Positions 51,517 through 61,391 are shown, numbered from the stretch's first letter. The stretch is 64,000 bases of DNA from Bacillota bacterium (GCA_023436225.1 JAEZKA010000010.1:66908-130907); one strand, 5' to 3'. Notes: generated from the letters alone by a model not told the origin. Numbers and translations: made by a program.

Positions 51517-51534
51517 GTGTCAGCATGCTGACAC
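51517..51534. terminator. 18-bp perfect palindrome after the coat protein gene
   Basis: GTGTCAGCATGCTGACAC is a perfect palindrome, preceded by CAAG and followed by TTTCAC. It resembles the centre of the 3469-3530 palindrome. It may end transcription. Confidence 0.5.
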
Positions 51535-51542
51535 TTTCACTC

Positions 51543-51629
51543 CCAAGCGGGTATGCCAACGATCCGCTCTCCGTCTTGCGGTTATATTTCCGCGAAACAG
51601 GGCGGCCGATCCGTCGGCATACCCCTTGG
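51543..51629. repeat. 87-bp GC-rich inverted-repeat structure
   Basis: CCAAGCGGGTATGCC and GGCATACCCCTTGG form the outer stem; the inner GATCCG/CGATC and GCGG...CCGC give further hairpins. The interior is clearly more GC-rich than its surroundings. It lies just past the stop of the IlvD/Edd gene (minus) and after the coat protein gene (plus). Confidence 0.65.
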
Positions 51630-51643
51630 AATTTTTCTATCCT

Positions 51644-53359
51644 TTACTGCATATACCCACCCTGCATCGGGGACACTGCACGTTCTGCAAAAAGCTTTAA
51701 TACACCCTTCTCATACTTTGGTGCTCTTGGCTTCCATAGCTCTTTTCGTCTTGATAGTTCCTTTTCTACCTCGAAGGGACTTGCTTCCTTCCCTTTCATA
51801 CCAATTATCCTCAGTATCCGCTTCTCTATATCAATCTCAATCAAATCCTCCTCTTCAACCAAGGCGATTGGTCCTCCATCAGCAGCCTCCGGGGATACAT
51901 GTCCGATTGCAGGTCCTTTAGAGGCTCCAGAGAACCTTCCATCGGTTATTAATGCAATGGATTTTGCCAAATCCGGATCGGAGGATATCGCTTCCGTAGT
52001 ATAGAACATTTCCGGCATTCCGCTACCCCTGGGTCCCTCATAGCGGATGATCACCGCTTCCTGTGGATGAATTCTTTTACTTAAAATAGCCGCAATTGCT
52101 TCTTCCTCACTGTCAAAGGGTCTCGCCTTCAAAATCGCCTTATGCATCTCTACCGGAACCGCACTATGCTTGATTACCGCTCCGGAAGGCGCCAAATTAC
52201 CGGATAATATCGCAATCGCCCCATTTACTCCGATCGCCGAATCATATGGCCGTATAATCTCTTCTCTCGAAAGCCCTAATTTGTCCAGGTAAGCGCTGCA
52301 TCGGTCATAATATCCATTTCTCTTCAATTCCTCAAGGTTCTCTCCCAAGGTCTTACCGGTTACGGTCATAACGTCAAGATGAAGGTTCTCCTTAATCTCC
52401 TCCATAATAGCGGGAACACCTCCGGCATAATGGAAAAACTGAGCCGGCCAGGTACCGCTGGGGCGGATATTAAGAATATAATGAGCATTACGATGTATGC
52501 GATCAAAGCGTTCTGCATCCAACTCAATTCCAAATTCATGAGCAATTGCAGGTAAATGCATCAGGGTGTTTGTAGAACCCGAGATTGCAGCATGTACCAT
52601 AATCGCGTTGTCAAAGGACTGTTCCGTCACAAAATCTCTAGGCCTCATCCCAAGCTTAGCTAATTCTACAGCTTGCCTTCCTGCCCGGTAGGCGTACTCT
52701 GTCAGCTCCTCGCTGGTAGCCGGAAGCAGTGCACTTCCAGGTAGCATTAATCCCAGGGCCTCCGCCATAATCTGCATGGTAGCCGCTGTACCCATAAAGG
52801 AGCAGGCCCCACAGGAGGGGCAGGCATGATGTTTATAATAGGTGAATTCTTCCTGTGATATCTCTCCTCGCTGGTACTTAGCACTATAGGTACCAATCTG
52901 CTCCAGCGTCAATAACTGGGGACCGGCATCCATTACTCCTCCTGTCATAACGATGGAGGGCATGTTAATTCTGCCAATCGCCATCAGATGTGCAGGAACT
53001 GCTTTGTCACAGCTTGAGATAAATACTCCGCTGTCAAAGGGGGTGGCATTCGCATGTATTTCGATCAGATTCGCTATCGTATCTCTTGAAACAAGGGAAT
53101 AATTAATCCCATCATGCCCCTGAGCCATACCGTCACAAATATCGGTCGCAAAATATCTTGCTCCTTTTCCTCCTTGTTCATCAATTCCGCTCACTGCTTT
53201 TTCAACCAGCGACAAAAGATGTGCGCTTCCCGGATGACTATCTCCAAAGGTACTTTCTACAAGTACCTGTACCTTTTCAAGATCCGTGGCACTCCAGCCC
53301 ATTCCGAGCTTAAGCGGATCCATTTCCGGTGCAATTTTTCGTATCTCCTGACTAATCAT
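51644..53359 (-). CDS. IlvD/Edd-family dehydratase
   Basis: 571 residues. Family marks: CDGMAQGHDGINYSL, FISSCDKAVPAHLM (Fe-S Cys and modified Lys), HACPSCGACSFMGTAATM (Fe-S Cys), and catalytic Ser in ITDGRFSGASKG. The class dehydrates dihydroxy acids (branched-chain biosynthesis) or sugar acids. The amino end (EIRKIAPEMDPLKLGMGWS) differs from the usual IlvD start, and the plant-sugar neighbourhood makes a sugar-acid substrate possible. The substrate is not settled. ATG 53359 is preceded by GGGGGAG. Single gene. Confidence 0.85.
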   Translation of the reverse strand: MISQEIRKIAPEMDPLKLGMGWSATDLEKVQVLVESTFGDSHPGSAHLLSLVEKAVSGIDEQGGKGARYFATDICDGMAQGHDGINYSLVSRDTIANLIEIHANATPFDSGVFISSCDKAVPAHLMAIGRINMPSIVMTGGVMDAGPQLLTLEQIGTYSAKYQRGEISQEEFTYYKHHACPSCGACSFMGTAATMQIMAEALGLMLPGSALLPATSEELTEYAYRAGRQAVELAKLGMRPRDFVTEQSFDNAIMVHAAISGSTNTLMHLPAIAHEFGIELDAERFDRIHRNAHYILNIRPSGTWPAQFFHYAGGVPAIMEEIKENLHLDVMTVTGKTLGENLEELKRNGYYDRCSAYLDKLGLSREEIIRPYDSAIGVNGAIAILSGNLAPSGAVIKHSAVPVEMHKAILKARPFDSEEEAIAAILSKRIHPQEAVIIRYEGPRGSGMPEMFYTTEAISSDPDLAKSIALITDGRFSGASKGPAIGHVSPEAADGGPIALVEEEDLIEIDIEKRILRIIGMKGKEASPFEVEKELSRRKELWKPRAPKYEKGVLKLFAERAVSPMQGGYMQ

Positions 53360-53683
53360 AATTACTCCCCCATCAAGCATAATTTATCATCGTTATATTC
53401 CAAGTAAATGCATGCTACAAGAAAACCCTCAGTCAATATCTTGTAGCATTTATTCAAAAGGTTAACTATGCATTCAAAAAGTATCCTGGCAAACCTTTTA
53501 TGTAGGTTACATTCAAAAGTCAACCCGGTAAAAATTTATATAGCATGTATTCAATTAAAGTTAGCTATGCAAATTATTTGCTTTGCAATGTTAAAAAAAT
53601 CTTTAGATCACCTGTCATCTGATAATTCACAAACGTTTTCTTAGACCTTTATATTGATACAAATATATTACACAACAAGGCTG
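53360..53683. other. ilvD/Edd-side intergenic region
   Basis: About 320 bp. ATGCTACAAG (53412-53421) pairs with CTTGTAGCAT (53440-53449), a hairpin in the probable leader of the dehydratase gene. The ATTCAAAA motif recurs three times (about 53452, 53473, 53511). No T-box core found. Confidence 0.45.
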
Positions 53684-53716
53684 AAAAAGGCAACAGGCTT
53701 TCGTAGCCCATTGCCT
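53684..53716 (-). terminator. Terminator of the glycogen operon
   Basis: On the minus strand AGGCAA..GGCT pairs with AGCC..TTGCCT and is followed by TTTTTC, 15 nt after the last glgA stop. Confidence 0.85.
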
Positions 53717-53731
53717 ATTTGGTATCATTTA

Positions 53732-55207
53732 TTATTGCTTTTCCCTGCGTTGCTGTTCCGCTGAGCTATCCTCCCCAGGCAACGTAAGCAGTACCTCATA
53801 ATATGCCAAATACTGAGACACACTCTTCTCCCAGGAGGAATCAAAATCCATACAATTTTTGATAAGGTACTTCCAATCGGGGGTATGATATGCCTCAAGA
53901 GCCCTATTTAATGCTTCATTTAAGGCTTGCCCACTCCATTCCTTCATATAAAAACCATTGGATTTCTTTTGTTTGTCTCTGTTATCAATGACGGTATCCT
54001 TCAAGCCTCCTACCGGATTGACTATTGGGACAGCTCCATAACGCATCGCATAGAGTTGACCAAGCCCACAAGGCTCGAATAAAGAGGGCATCAAATAGAT
54101 GTCCGCTCCTGCATAGATTTTCTTTGCCATACCTGCCGAATACTCAAAGTCTACCGCAAGGCTATCCGGATAACTACTCGTGATATTAGCCAACAGTCCC
54201 TGATAATACGGATTTCCTGATCCCATAACAACCAGCTGAAGCTTGCTAAAATCAAAGAAGCTAATGGCTTTCATCAGAATATCAATTCCCTTCGAATAAT
54301 CCAACCGCGTAATCATGGCAACCAGCGGTCTCTCGTCCTCCGGTAGCCTATAATGCTGTCGGAGCCAGGTTCTGTTCTTATGTTTCAACTCTATATGCTT
54401 ACTGTCATAGGGATATTCCAGCTCTCCCTCTGCCATTGGATCATACAGTTCTTTATCAATGCCATTGAGGATTCCTACCATAGGCTCCTTCCTCTGCTCA
54501 ATCAGGGGCGTCATCCCGCAGCCCTGCGACTGAATCTTAATTTCTTCACAATAACCCGAACTTACTGTAGTAAGCAGATCGGAGTATATAATTCCTGCAC
54601 TCATGAAATTCAGCCATTCTGGCCACCCCAGGGCATATTGTTCCTTCATACTAAGCAATCCCTTCAGATAGGACGCAGGAACGAAGCCATGATAAGAGAT
54701 GTTATGAACGGTATAGACCGTCTTAATCTCAGGAAATTCCTTTCTGATCAATAAAGGCAGCATTCCTGTATGCCAATCATTGGCATGAATAATATCAGGC
54801 TTATAATTGAGCCTTCGAAGCATCTCAATCACCGATTTGCAAAAGAAGAAATACCTTATTCCGTCATCCTCATAACCATAGATATTATCACGATAATAAT
54901 ATCGGTCATTGGCAATAAAATAGGTTACCATATCCTTATCACTATAGTCAGTCTTGACTACACAGGTCTCAAACCCTGCTTCCATCTCAACGGGAAAATC
55001 AATAAGATACTTCATCCCAGCCTTAACTGCCTTATGATAAGGCATGACCCGTCTGATCTCATAGACGCCGCTTTCCTTCAGTGCCTTTGGAAAGCTTCTT
55101 GCCACTTCTCCTAATCCACCTGCATTGGCATAGGGCGAAATCTCTGCCGCCACATATAAAAGCTTTCTTTTCTTCATTCTAGTAATCATACCTTTCTCAT
55201 AATGCAA
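53732..55207 (-). CDS. glgA: Glycogen synthase paralogue 2 (GT5), variant ADP-glucose site
   Basis: 491 residues, GT5 fold. It has the glycogen-synthase carboxyl motifs TRLDYSKGID (Arg and Lys for the sugar phosphate) and PSLFEPCGLGQLYAMRYG. The amino-terminal donor-binding motif KxGGL is altered: the sequence reads YANAGGLGEV with Asn28 in place of Lys. Substrate handling may therefore differ from the preceding glgA, with which it is tandem (3-nt gap). Start uncertain: ATG 55207, or 55177 (MKKRKLL). Last gene of the operon; terminator follows. Confidence 0.88.
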   Translation of the reverse strand: MHYEKGMITRMKKRKLLYVAAEISPYANAGGLGEVARSFPKALKESGVYEIRRVMPYHKAVKAGMKYLIDFPVEMEAGFETCVVKTDYSDKDMVTYFIANDRYYYRDNIYGYEDDGIRYFFFCKSVIEMLRRLNYKPDIIHANDWHTGMLPLLIRKEFPEIKTVYTVHNISYHGFVPASYLKGLLSMKEQYALGWPEWLNFMSAGIIYSDLLTTVSSGYCEEIKIQSQGCGMTPLIEQRKEPMVGILNGIDKELYDPMAEGELEYPYDSKHIELKHKNRTWLRQHYRLPEDERPLVAMITRLDYSKGIDILMKAISFFDFSKLQLVVMGSGNPYYQGLLANITSSYPDSLAVDFEYSAGMAKKIYAGADIYLMPSLFEPCGLGQLYAMRYGAVPIVNPVGGLKDTVIDNRDKQKKSNGFYMKEWSGQALNEALNRALEAYHTPDWKYLIKNCMDFDSSWEKSVSQYLAYYEVLLTLPGEDSSAEQQRREKQ

Positions 55208-55210
55208 ACT

Positions 55211-56719
55211 TTACAGCTTATCATACAGCTCCATATACTTGAGGGAGGGAACTTCCCAGCTAAAATCCTTTGACATCGCTGCTTTAATGAGTTTACTTCG
55301 GAGTGTTTTCTTTTTATATATTTCTAAGGCCCTTCTTATGGTATAGAGCATATCATGAGCATTGTAATTCGTAAAGCTGAAGCCATTGCCTTCTCCTGTC
55401 GCTTCCTGGTAGGAAATCACTGTATCCTTCAACCCCCCGGTTTCTCTGACAATCGGAAGTGTTCCATATCGCATACTGATCAGTTGACCCAGTCCACAGG
55501 GTTCAAAGAGGGATGGCATCAGAAAGAAGTCTGCCGCAGCATAGATTCTCTGGGCTCTGGGGTCACTATAAGCGATCATAACCGACACCTTACCCGGATA
55601 TCGGCTTACTGCATTTTGAAATAACTCTTCGTATTTCTTATCTCCGCTGCCAAGAATCACAAATTGCAGGTCTTCCTTCATAAGCTCATCAAAAACACAT
55701 TCAATCAAGGCTAAGCCCTTTTGATCGGTAAGTCTGGACACCAGTCCAATCAGTGGAATATCCTCATTCACGGTAAGGTTCAATCTCTTCTGCAGCTCTG
55801 TCTTATTGATCTTCTTATTTTTTATGGTAGATTTCGTATAGTTTTGATAGATAAAGGGATCTGTCTTCGGATTATATAATTCATAATCAATTCCATTTAC
55901 AATACCGCTCAGATCTTTCTCCCTAGCCCGAAGGAGTCCGTCCAACCCCTCACCGAAATAAGGATATTTGATTTCCTCTGCATAGGTGTCACTCACGGTT
56001 GTAATCCAATCAGAATACACTAATCCACCCTTCATGAAGCTTCCACTGCCATAGAATTCCAATTTATCCGCGGTAAAATATTCGTCTCCCAGTCCAAACC
56101 ATTCCTTCATTTCTGAAATTCCATAGATTCCCTGAAATTTCAGATTATGAATGGTGAACATAGTACGAATATCCTTGTAGCGATCAAAGCTCCGATACTG
56201 TGCATTTAAAAGCACCGGCACCATTCCGGTCTGCCAATCATGACAATGGATCAGATCCGGATTAAAGCTCAGATGGGGTATCGCCTCCAGCACCGCACGG
56301 CAAAAGAAAGCAAAGCGCTCCACATCATCTCCATAGCCATAACAATTATCCCTCTTAAAGTAAAATTCATTATCGATAAAATAGTAGGTAATACCTCGGT
56401 ATATCGCCTGCTCAATTCCACAGTACAGGTGTCTGTAGCCCAAGTTAATATAAGTATGGCATAGATGCTCCAGCTCTATATGATTCTCAATGAGGATATC
56501 AGTAAGTGTCTTCTTACCTTCCCCTTCCTCCAGCTCTCCTGATTCCTCGTCCCGTAGTATTCGCTTTGATTTACCGCCATACTCATACTTTGGCATAATT
56601 ACTCTTATATCGGCTCCCCGCTTAATAAGCGCAGGTGGTAAGCCTCCGACCACGTCTGCCAGACCTCCGGTCTTTGCAAAGGGACTGGCTTCCGATGCTA
56701 CCATAAGAATCTTCTTCAT
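55211..56719 (-). CDS. glgA: Glycogen synthase (GT5)
   Basis: Extends alpha-1,4-glucan from ADP-glucose. 502 residues with canonical motifs: KTGGLADVVGGLP (Lys16 for ADP-glucose), SRLTDQKGL, and PSLFEPCGLGQLISMRYG. The start has GGGGAGG upstream. Fourth gene of the glg operon; a palindromic repeat element occupies the 290-nt gap between it and glgD. A second, divergent glgA follows immediately. Confidence 0.93.
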   Translation of the reverse strand: MKKILMVASEASPFAKTGGLADVVGGLPPALIKRGADIRVIMPKYEYGGKSKRILRDEESGELEEGEGKKTLTDILIENHIELEHLCHTYINLGYRHLYCGIEQAIYRGITYYFIDNEFYFKRDNCYGYGDDVERFAFFCRAVLEAIPHLSFNPDLIHCHDWQTGMVPVLLNAQYRSFDRYKDIRTMFTIHNLKFQGIYGISEMKEWFGLGDEYFTADKLEFYGSGSFMKGGLVYSDWITTVSDTYAEEIKYPYFGEGLDGLLRAREKDLSGIVNGIDYELYNPKTDPFIYQNYTKSTIKNKKINKTELQKRLNLTVNEDIPLIGLVSRLTDQKGLALIECVFDELMKEDLQFVILGSGDKKYEELFQNAVSRYPGKVSVMIAYSDPRAQRIYAAADFFLMPSLFEPCGLGQLISMRYGTLPIVRETGGLKDTVISYQEATGEGNGFSFTNYNAHDMLYTIRRALEIYKKKTLRSKLIKAAMSKDFSWEVPSLKYMELYDKL

Positions 56720-56761
56720 AATATTATCAACCTCCCCGTATCATTATAATAATTAGGACAA

Positions 56762-56986
56762 GAGTGTCAAAAGCCTAACAAGCAACTTGTATTCATCAAT
56801 TTGCACATCTATACCCAGGCTTTAGCATGTTGCAGAATATAATTTGATGAGCAACTGTATGATGTCCATACTACGTGACTCATCCAAGCGAGAGCGTGTT
56901 GCGAATGAATTATGTTCTGTAACATGCAAATAAAATTATAATTGAGCAAATTGATGAAACATATTTCTAAAAAGGCTTTTGACTTC
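56762..56986. repeat. Palindromic MITE-like element, copy B
   Basis: About 225 bp, reverse-oriented relative to the copy at 24114. The ends read GAGTGTCAAAAGCC and GGCTTTTGACTTC, so one terminus is degraded. The internal TTCATCAATTTGC and GCTTGGATGAGTCACGTA segments match copy A. It sits between glgD and glgA inside the glycogen operon. Confidence 0.85.
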
Positions 56987-57009
56987 TAGTCATTAGGTAT
57001 TTGCGATTA

Positions 57010-58131
57010 CTATATAACTGCTCCCTTGCGTATCACTACTGGGTAACATTCCTGGCCCACCAGATGTTTTCCCTTACGAATGATTACGTCCTTATCCAGA
57101 ATCACATGTTCCAGTACCACCTTATCCTGTATCTCGGCATCCTGCATGATGACACTATTCTTTACAACAGCTCCCTCCGCCACCTTAACTCCACGGAATA
57201 GCACACAGTTTTCCACTTGACCATTTATAATGCAGCCGTCAGCTACTAATGAATTTTCAGCTCTGGCATTAATACCATATTTAGCAGGAACCTCGTCCCT
57301 AACCTTTGTATAGATTTTCCCGTTACGATGGAATAACTCAAAGTAATTTCCTGAGTTAATAAGCTCAAGATTATGTTTGAAGTACGACTGTATGCTGTCA
57401 ACATTGGCCAGATATCCATCATAGGAGAAGCCTAATATTTTCAGTTTATTCAAATTGCGTACCAGGACATCCTTATTGAAGTCAAAAAGTCCCCTGGCCT
57501 CACATTCCTCAATCAGATATTCGAATAAACGCTTTTCGATTATGTATATTTCCATACAAAGCTTATCTGATGTCGGATTTGACGGCTTAACCTCCATATC
57601 AATGATCCGGTTATTCTCATCTGTCTTTATAATGGTGTGTTTTGATAGCTCCTCTTTGGTAGCCTTCTTCATATCCTTGTAGATTACTGTGATATCTGCA
57701 TCATTTGCTTTATGAAACTCCATTGCCCCCTGATAGGTTAGATTACATACCATCGAGCTACCTGAAAGAATCACATATTTTTGAAGACTTTTTCTGATAT
57801 AAGACATATTACTGTGAAATGCTTCGATTTCACCTCGATACCAGCCCTTATTATCATGGCTGACATAAGGAGGCAGGATGAATAAACCGCCATTTTTACG
57901 ATCAAGATCCCATTGCTTTCCAGTATCCAGATGATCCATCAAAGAATGATAGTTGTTCTGTGTAATAATTCCTACGTTGTATATTCCCGAATTAATCATA
58001 TTGGATAAAATAAAGTCAATAATGCGATATCTTCCACCGAAGGGTAATGCAGCAACAGATCTGCGAAGTGTTAGCTCCTGAAGGCTGACATTACTATCAC
58101 CGGTATAAATAATTCCCATTGTGTCTCTCAT
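57010..58131 (-). CDS. glgD: Glucose-1-phosphate adenylyltransferase subunit GlgD
   Basis: Regulatory or partner subunit of ADP-glucose pyrophosphorylase. About 373 residues. The nucleotidyltransferase start MGIIYTGDSNVSLQELTLRR lacks the catalytic GGxGxRL loop seen in GlgC, as usual for GlgD; PFGGRYRIIDFILSNMINSG and a carboxyl left-handed beta-helix (GINARAENSLVADGCIINGQ) are present. ATG 58131 has GGAGG upstream; the longer frame reaching 58230 does not. Follows glgC by 58 nt. Typical of Firmicute GlgCD pairs. Confidence 0.94.
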   Translation of the reverse strand: MRDTMGIIYTGDSNVSLQELTLRRSVAALPFGGRYRIIDFILSNMINSGIYNVGIITQNNYHSLMDHLDTGKQWDLDRKNGGLFILPPYVSHDNKGWYRGEIEAFHSNMSYIRKSLQKYVILSGSSMVCNLTYQGAMEFHKANDADITVIYKDMKKATKEELSKHTIIKTDENNRIIDMEVKPSNPTSDKLCMEIYIIEKRLFEYLIEECEARGLFDFNKDVLVRNLNKLKILGFSYDGYLANVDSIQSYFKHNLELINSGNYFELFHRNGKIYTKVRDEVPAKYGINARAENSLVADGCIINGQVENCVLFRGVKVAEGAVVKNSVIMQDAEIQDKVVLEHVILDKDVIIRKGKHLVGQECYPVVIRKGAVI

Positions 58132-58189
58132 AAATCCTCCATTCTGCCGCACTATTACGGCACTGATTTTCTCTATCGAACACAACTTA

Positions 58190-59425
58190 TTAGATGGCCG
58201 TCTGAAATGATTTGTAAGTATCCTCATCAATCATGCTACCCTTAGCCAGTCGGAATCCGGTAGGAATGACCAGGTTCTCACCAATAACCGTTATGTCACA
58301 ATCTTTATCCACAGCTGCTGTGTTGAGGTCATTTTCTGTGCTGTAACCAATATGGCAGTTATCACCGATTACTGTATTCTCTGCGATGATTGCATTTTCA
58401 ATTATCACATTCTCACCTATCTTAACATTTGGCATTAGAATAGAGTTATATACGTGGCTTCCGCTTCCGACCGTTACTCCTGCAAAAAGTACGGAGTGCA
58501 ATACATCACCGTATATGATACCTCCTTCGGTGATAATACATCTCTTTACATTTGCACCGAGAGAAATGTAATGCGGTGGTTCCACCGGATTTCTGGAATA
58601 TATCTTCCAACCGGTATCATATAGGTCAAGCTCCGAGGATTCCTCCAGCAGATCCATGTTGGCTTCCCATAAGCTCTGGATGGTACCAACATCTCTCCAA
58701 TATCCCTTAAATGGATATGCAAACATACGCTCCCCGTTCTTTAACATCTTTGGAATGATATCCTTTCCAAAGTCATTATGAGAGTCCGGTGTATTCATAT
58801 CATCAATCAGATACTGTCTTAATTTCTTCCAGTTAAATATGTAGATCCCCATGGATGCCTTGTTGCTGATGGGATTTTTGGGTTTCTCTATAAACTCGTA
58901 GACCTTCTCATTCTCATCGGTATTCATGATACCGAAGCGACTTGCCTCCTCCCACGGGACCTCAAGAATTGCTATGGTTGCATCTGCATTCTTCTCCTCA
59001 TGGTATTGAAGCATAGCATTATAATCCATCTTATAGATTTGATCACCGGATAGAATGAGGACATATTCCGGATCATAGGTCTCGATGAACTCCATATTTT
59101 GAAAGATTGCATTGGCTGTCCCGGAATACCATTCCCCAACGGATTGCTTCATGTAGGGAGGAAGAATGGTTACTCCACCGTTAAGGCGATCCAAGTCCCA
59201 AGGCTGACCAATTCCGATATATGAATTCAATTTTAAGGGTTTGTATTGTGTCAACACTCCTATGGTATCTATTCCCGAATTCGTACAATTGCTAAGAGGA
59301 AAATCAATAATTCGATATTTTCCCCCGAAGGGTACTGCAGGCTTCGCAATGTTTTTCGTCAGTACACCTAACCTACTGCCTTGACCTCCGGCAAGCAGCA
59401 TAGCCACACATTTTTTTGTAACCAT
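58190..59425 (-). CDS. glgC: Glucose-1-phosphate adenylyltransferase
   Basis: Makes ADP-glucose from ATP and glucose-1-phosphate. 411 residues with the catalytic loop LAGGQGSRLGVLT, substrate region PAVPFGGKYRIIDFPLSNC, IEKPKNP for glucose-1-phosphate and a carboxyl beta-helix with an allosteric site. A perfect AAGGAGGT precedes ATG 59425. It lies 31 nt after glgB and before glgD. Confidence 0.96.
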   Translation of the reverse strand: MVTKKCVAMLLAGGQGSRLGVLTKNIAKPAVPFGGKYRIIDFPLSNCTNSGIDTIGVLTQYKPLKLNSYIGIGQPWDLDRLNGGVTILPPYMKQSVGEWYSGTANAIFQNMEFIETYDPEYVLILSGDQIYKMDYNAMLQYHEEKNADATIAILEVPWEEASRFGIMNTDENEKVYEFIEKPKNPISNKASMGIYIFNWKKLRQYLIDDMNTPDSHNDFGKDIIPKMLKNGERMFAYPFKGYWRDVGTIQSLWEANMDLLEESSELDLYDTGWKIYSRNPVEPPHYISLGANVKRCIITEGGIIYGDVLHSVLFAGVTVGSGSHVYNSILMPNVKIGENVIIENAIIAENTVIGDNCHIGYSTENDLNTAAVDKDCDITVIGENLVIPTGFRLAKGSMIDEDTYKSFQTAI

Positions 59426-59456
59426 AAAAATAGACCTCCTTCATCCTTCTCTATTC

Positions 59457-61391
59457 TTACATGGGGTTCCTACTTTTTCTCAATCTCTTTTGTTGAAAGA
59501 CAGGCTTATAGAAGACAATTGATGATGGTGGGATGCATAATTTGATAGACTGTTCTAATCCGTGGCAGGGATGCTTCTCTGTCTTAATTAGAGCATTGTT
59601 CTTATATCCGTCACCACCAAAATCAGTATCATCCGAATTAAAGATCATTTGAAATCCCTTCACCAATGGTACTCCGATCCGGTATTCCAGTCGTTCCAGC
59701 GGGGTAAAATTCACAACTACTAAAAGGTACTCCTCCGGCATCCGACTCTTTCGAAGAAACGTCAATACACTCTGATTATTGTCATCTGGACAAATCCATT
59801 CAAAACCACTCCAGCTATTATCATCCTCCCAAAGGGCCGGCTGATTGAGATAAAAATGATTGAGTGCTTTTACATAACCCTGCATTTTCTGATGCATCTC
59901 ATAATCCAAGAGGAGCCAATCCAACCCTGCATCGAATTTCCACTCGATGAATTGTCCGAACTCATTTCCCATAAAGCTCAGCTTCTTACCGGGATGTGCG
60001 ATCAAATAGCCTAACAGACTTCTCAATTCTGCAAATTTCTGATGATATTCCCCCGGCATCTTATTAAGCAGCGACCGTTTACCATGTACCACCTCGTCAT
60101 GGGATAGCGGAAGTATATAATTCTCAGAGAAAGCATAGGTCAGTGAAAAAGTCAGTAAATTGTGGTTCCATTTCCGGTAATACGGATCCATTGAGGTGTA
60201 GCGAAGGGTATCATTCATCCAGCCCATATTCCATTTGTATAGAAAGCCCAGTCCTCCGCTGCAAGTAGGTGCGGTAACCAAAGGCCATTGACTCGAGTCC
60301 TCCGCTATCATTAAGGTTGTTGGATACTGTGAGAACACAATTTCATTTAGCCTCTTTAAGAAGGCAGCTGCCTCAAGATTCTCATTCCCTCCGTATTGAT
60401 TTGGGAGCCACTCCTCCCTACCAAAATCAAGGTATAGCATACTGGTCACTGCATCTACTCGAAAACCGTCAATATGAAAATAATCTAGCCAGAAGATAGC
60501 ACTGGAGTACAGAAAGCTCTGTACCTCATGACGCCCATAATCAAACACATAGGTTCCCCACTGCGTTTGCTCTCCCCGCCTCGGATCAGGATGCTCATAA
60601 AGTGGCGTACCGTCAAACCTTGCAAGCCCATGAGCATCCTTAGGAAAGTGGCCCGGTACCCAGTCCAGGATAACTCCGATCCCTTTTTGGTGACAGCAAT
60701 CGATAAAATACATAAAATCCTTCGGAGTACCATACCTGGAGGTAACGGCAAAGAAGCCGGTTACCTGATAACCCCAGGAACCATCATAGGGATGCTCCAT
60801 AATTGGCATCAGCTCAATATGGGTGTATCCCATATCCACTACATAATCCACCAGTTCAGCAGCAAGTTCCAGGTAGCTATAGAAGGAGCCATCCTCCTTC
60901 TGCCTCCAGGAGCCAAGATGAACCTCATATATCAGCATTGGCTTATCAAGTAGCCCTTTACTGTTCTTATCCTCCTGCCACTTTGTATCAGACCAAGAAT
61001 AATCCTCAAGATTATATACAATCGAGGCTGTCTTTGGTCGAAGCTCACAGTAATAGCCATATGGATCACATTTGTATAAAACCTCTCCTGACCCACTTCC
61101 TATTGCATATTTATAAAGCTGTCCATTATCTAAGCCCGAAATAAATAATTCCCAGATGCCCGAATTATCTAGCATTTTCATTGGATTTGCCGTTGTACTC
61201 CAAGCGTTAAAATCCCCCACTACGCTGACCCAATCAGCATTCGGAGCCCATACGGCGAAACGGACTCCTTTCCGGCTGTCCTGATTCATTCGATGCGCTC
61301 CGAGCATATAGTAACTCTTATAATTTGTTCCTTCACGAAAGAGGTAAATCTGCTCCTGCGTAATTCCACCTGTAAATTCATTTCTAGACAC
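59457..61391 (-). CDS. glgB: 1,4-alpha-glucan branching enzyme (GH13)
   Basis: Introduces alpha-1,6 branches into glycogen. 644 residues: amino CBM48 domain (YYMLGAHRM...GVRFAVWAPNADWVSVVGDFNAW), GH13 barrel with nucleophile Asp in FRVDAVTSMLYLD, acid Glu in LMIAEDSSQWP and a third Asp in LSHDEVVHGKRS, then a carboxyl beta domain. Start is GTG 61391, with GGGAGGTG at 9 nt. First gene of the glg operon; promoter not assigned in the AT-rich upstream region. Confidence 0.96.
   Translation of the reverse strand: MSRNEFTGGITQEQIYLFREGTNYKSYYMLGAHRMNQDSRKGVRFAVWAPNADWVSVVGDFNAWSTTANPMKMLDNSGIWELFISGLDNGQLYKYAIGSGSGEVLYKCDPYGYYCELRPKTASIVYNLEDYSWSDTKWQEDKNSKGLLDKPMLIYEVHLGSWRQKEDGSFYSYLELAAELVDYVVDMGYTHIELMPIMEHPYDGSWGYQVTGFFAVTSRYGTPKDFMYFIDCCHQKGIGVILDWVPGHFPKDAHGLARFDGTPLYEHPDPRRGEQTQWGTYVFDYGRHEVQSFLYSSAIFWLDYFHIDGFRVDAVTSMLYLDFGREEWLPNQYGGNENLEAAAFLKRLNEIVFSQYPTTLMIAEDSSQWPLVTAPTCSGGLGFLYKWNMGWMNDTLRYTSMDPYYRKWNHNLLTFSLTYAFSENYILPLSHDEVVHGKRSLLNKMPGEYHQKFAELRSLLGYLIAHPGKKLSFMGNEFGQFIEWKFDAGLDWLLLDYEMHQKMQGYVKALNHFYLNQPALWEDDNSWSGFEWICPDDNNQSVLTFLRKSRMPEEYLLVVVNFTPLERLEYRIGVPLVKGFQMIFNSDDTDFGGDGYKNNALIKTEKHPCHGLEQSIKLCIPPSSIVFYKPVFQQKRLRKSRNPM

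Noticed and set aside
53412..53449. T-box or attenuator leader for the IlvD/Edd gene
   Set aside because: There is a hairpin, but no T-box core (AGGGTGGNACCGCG-like) and no run of branched-chain codons.
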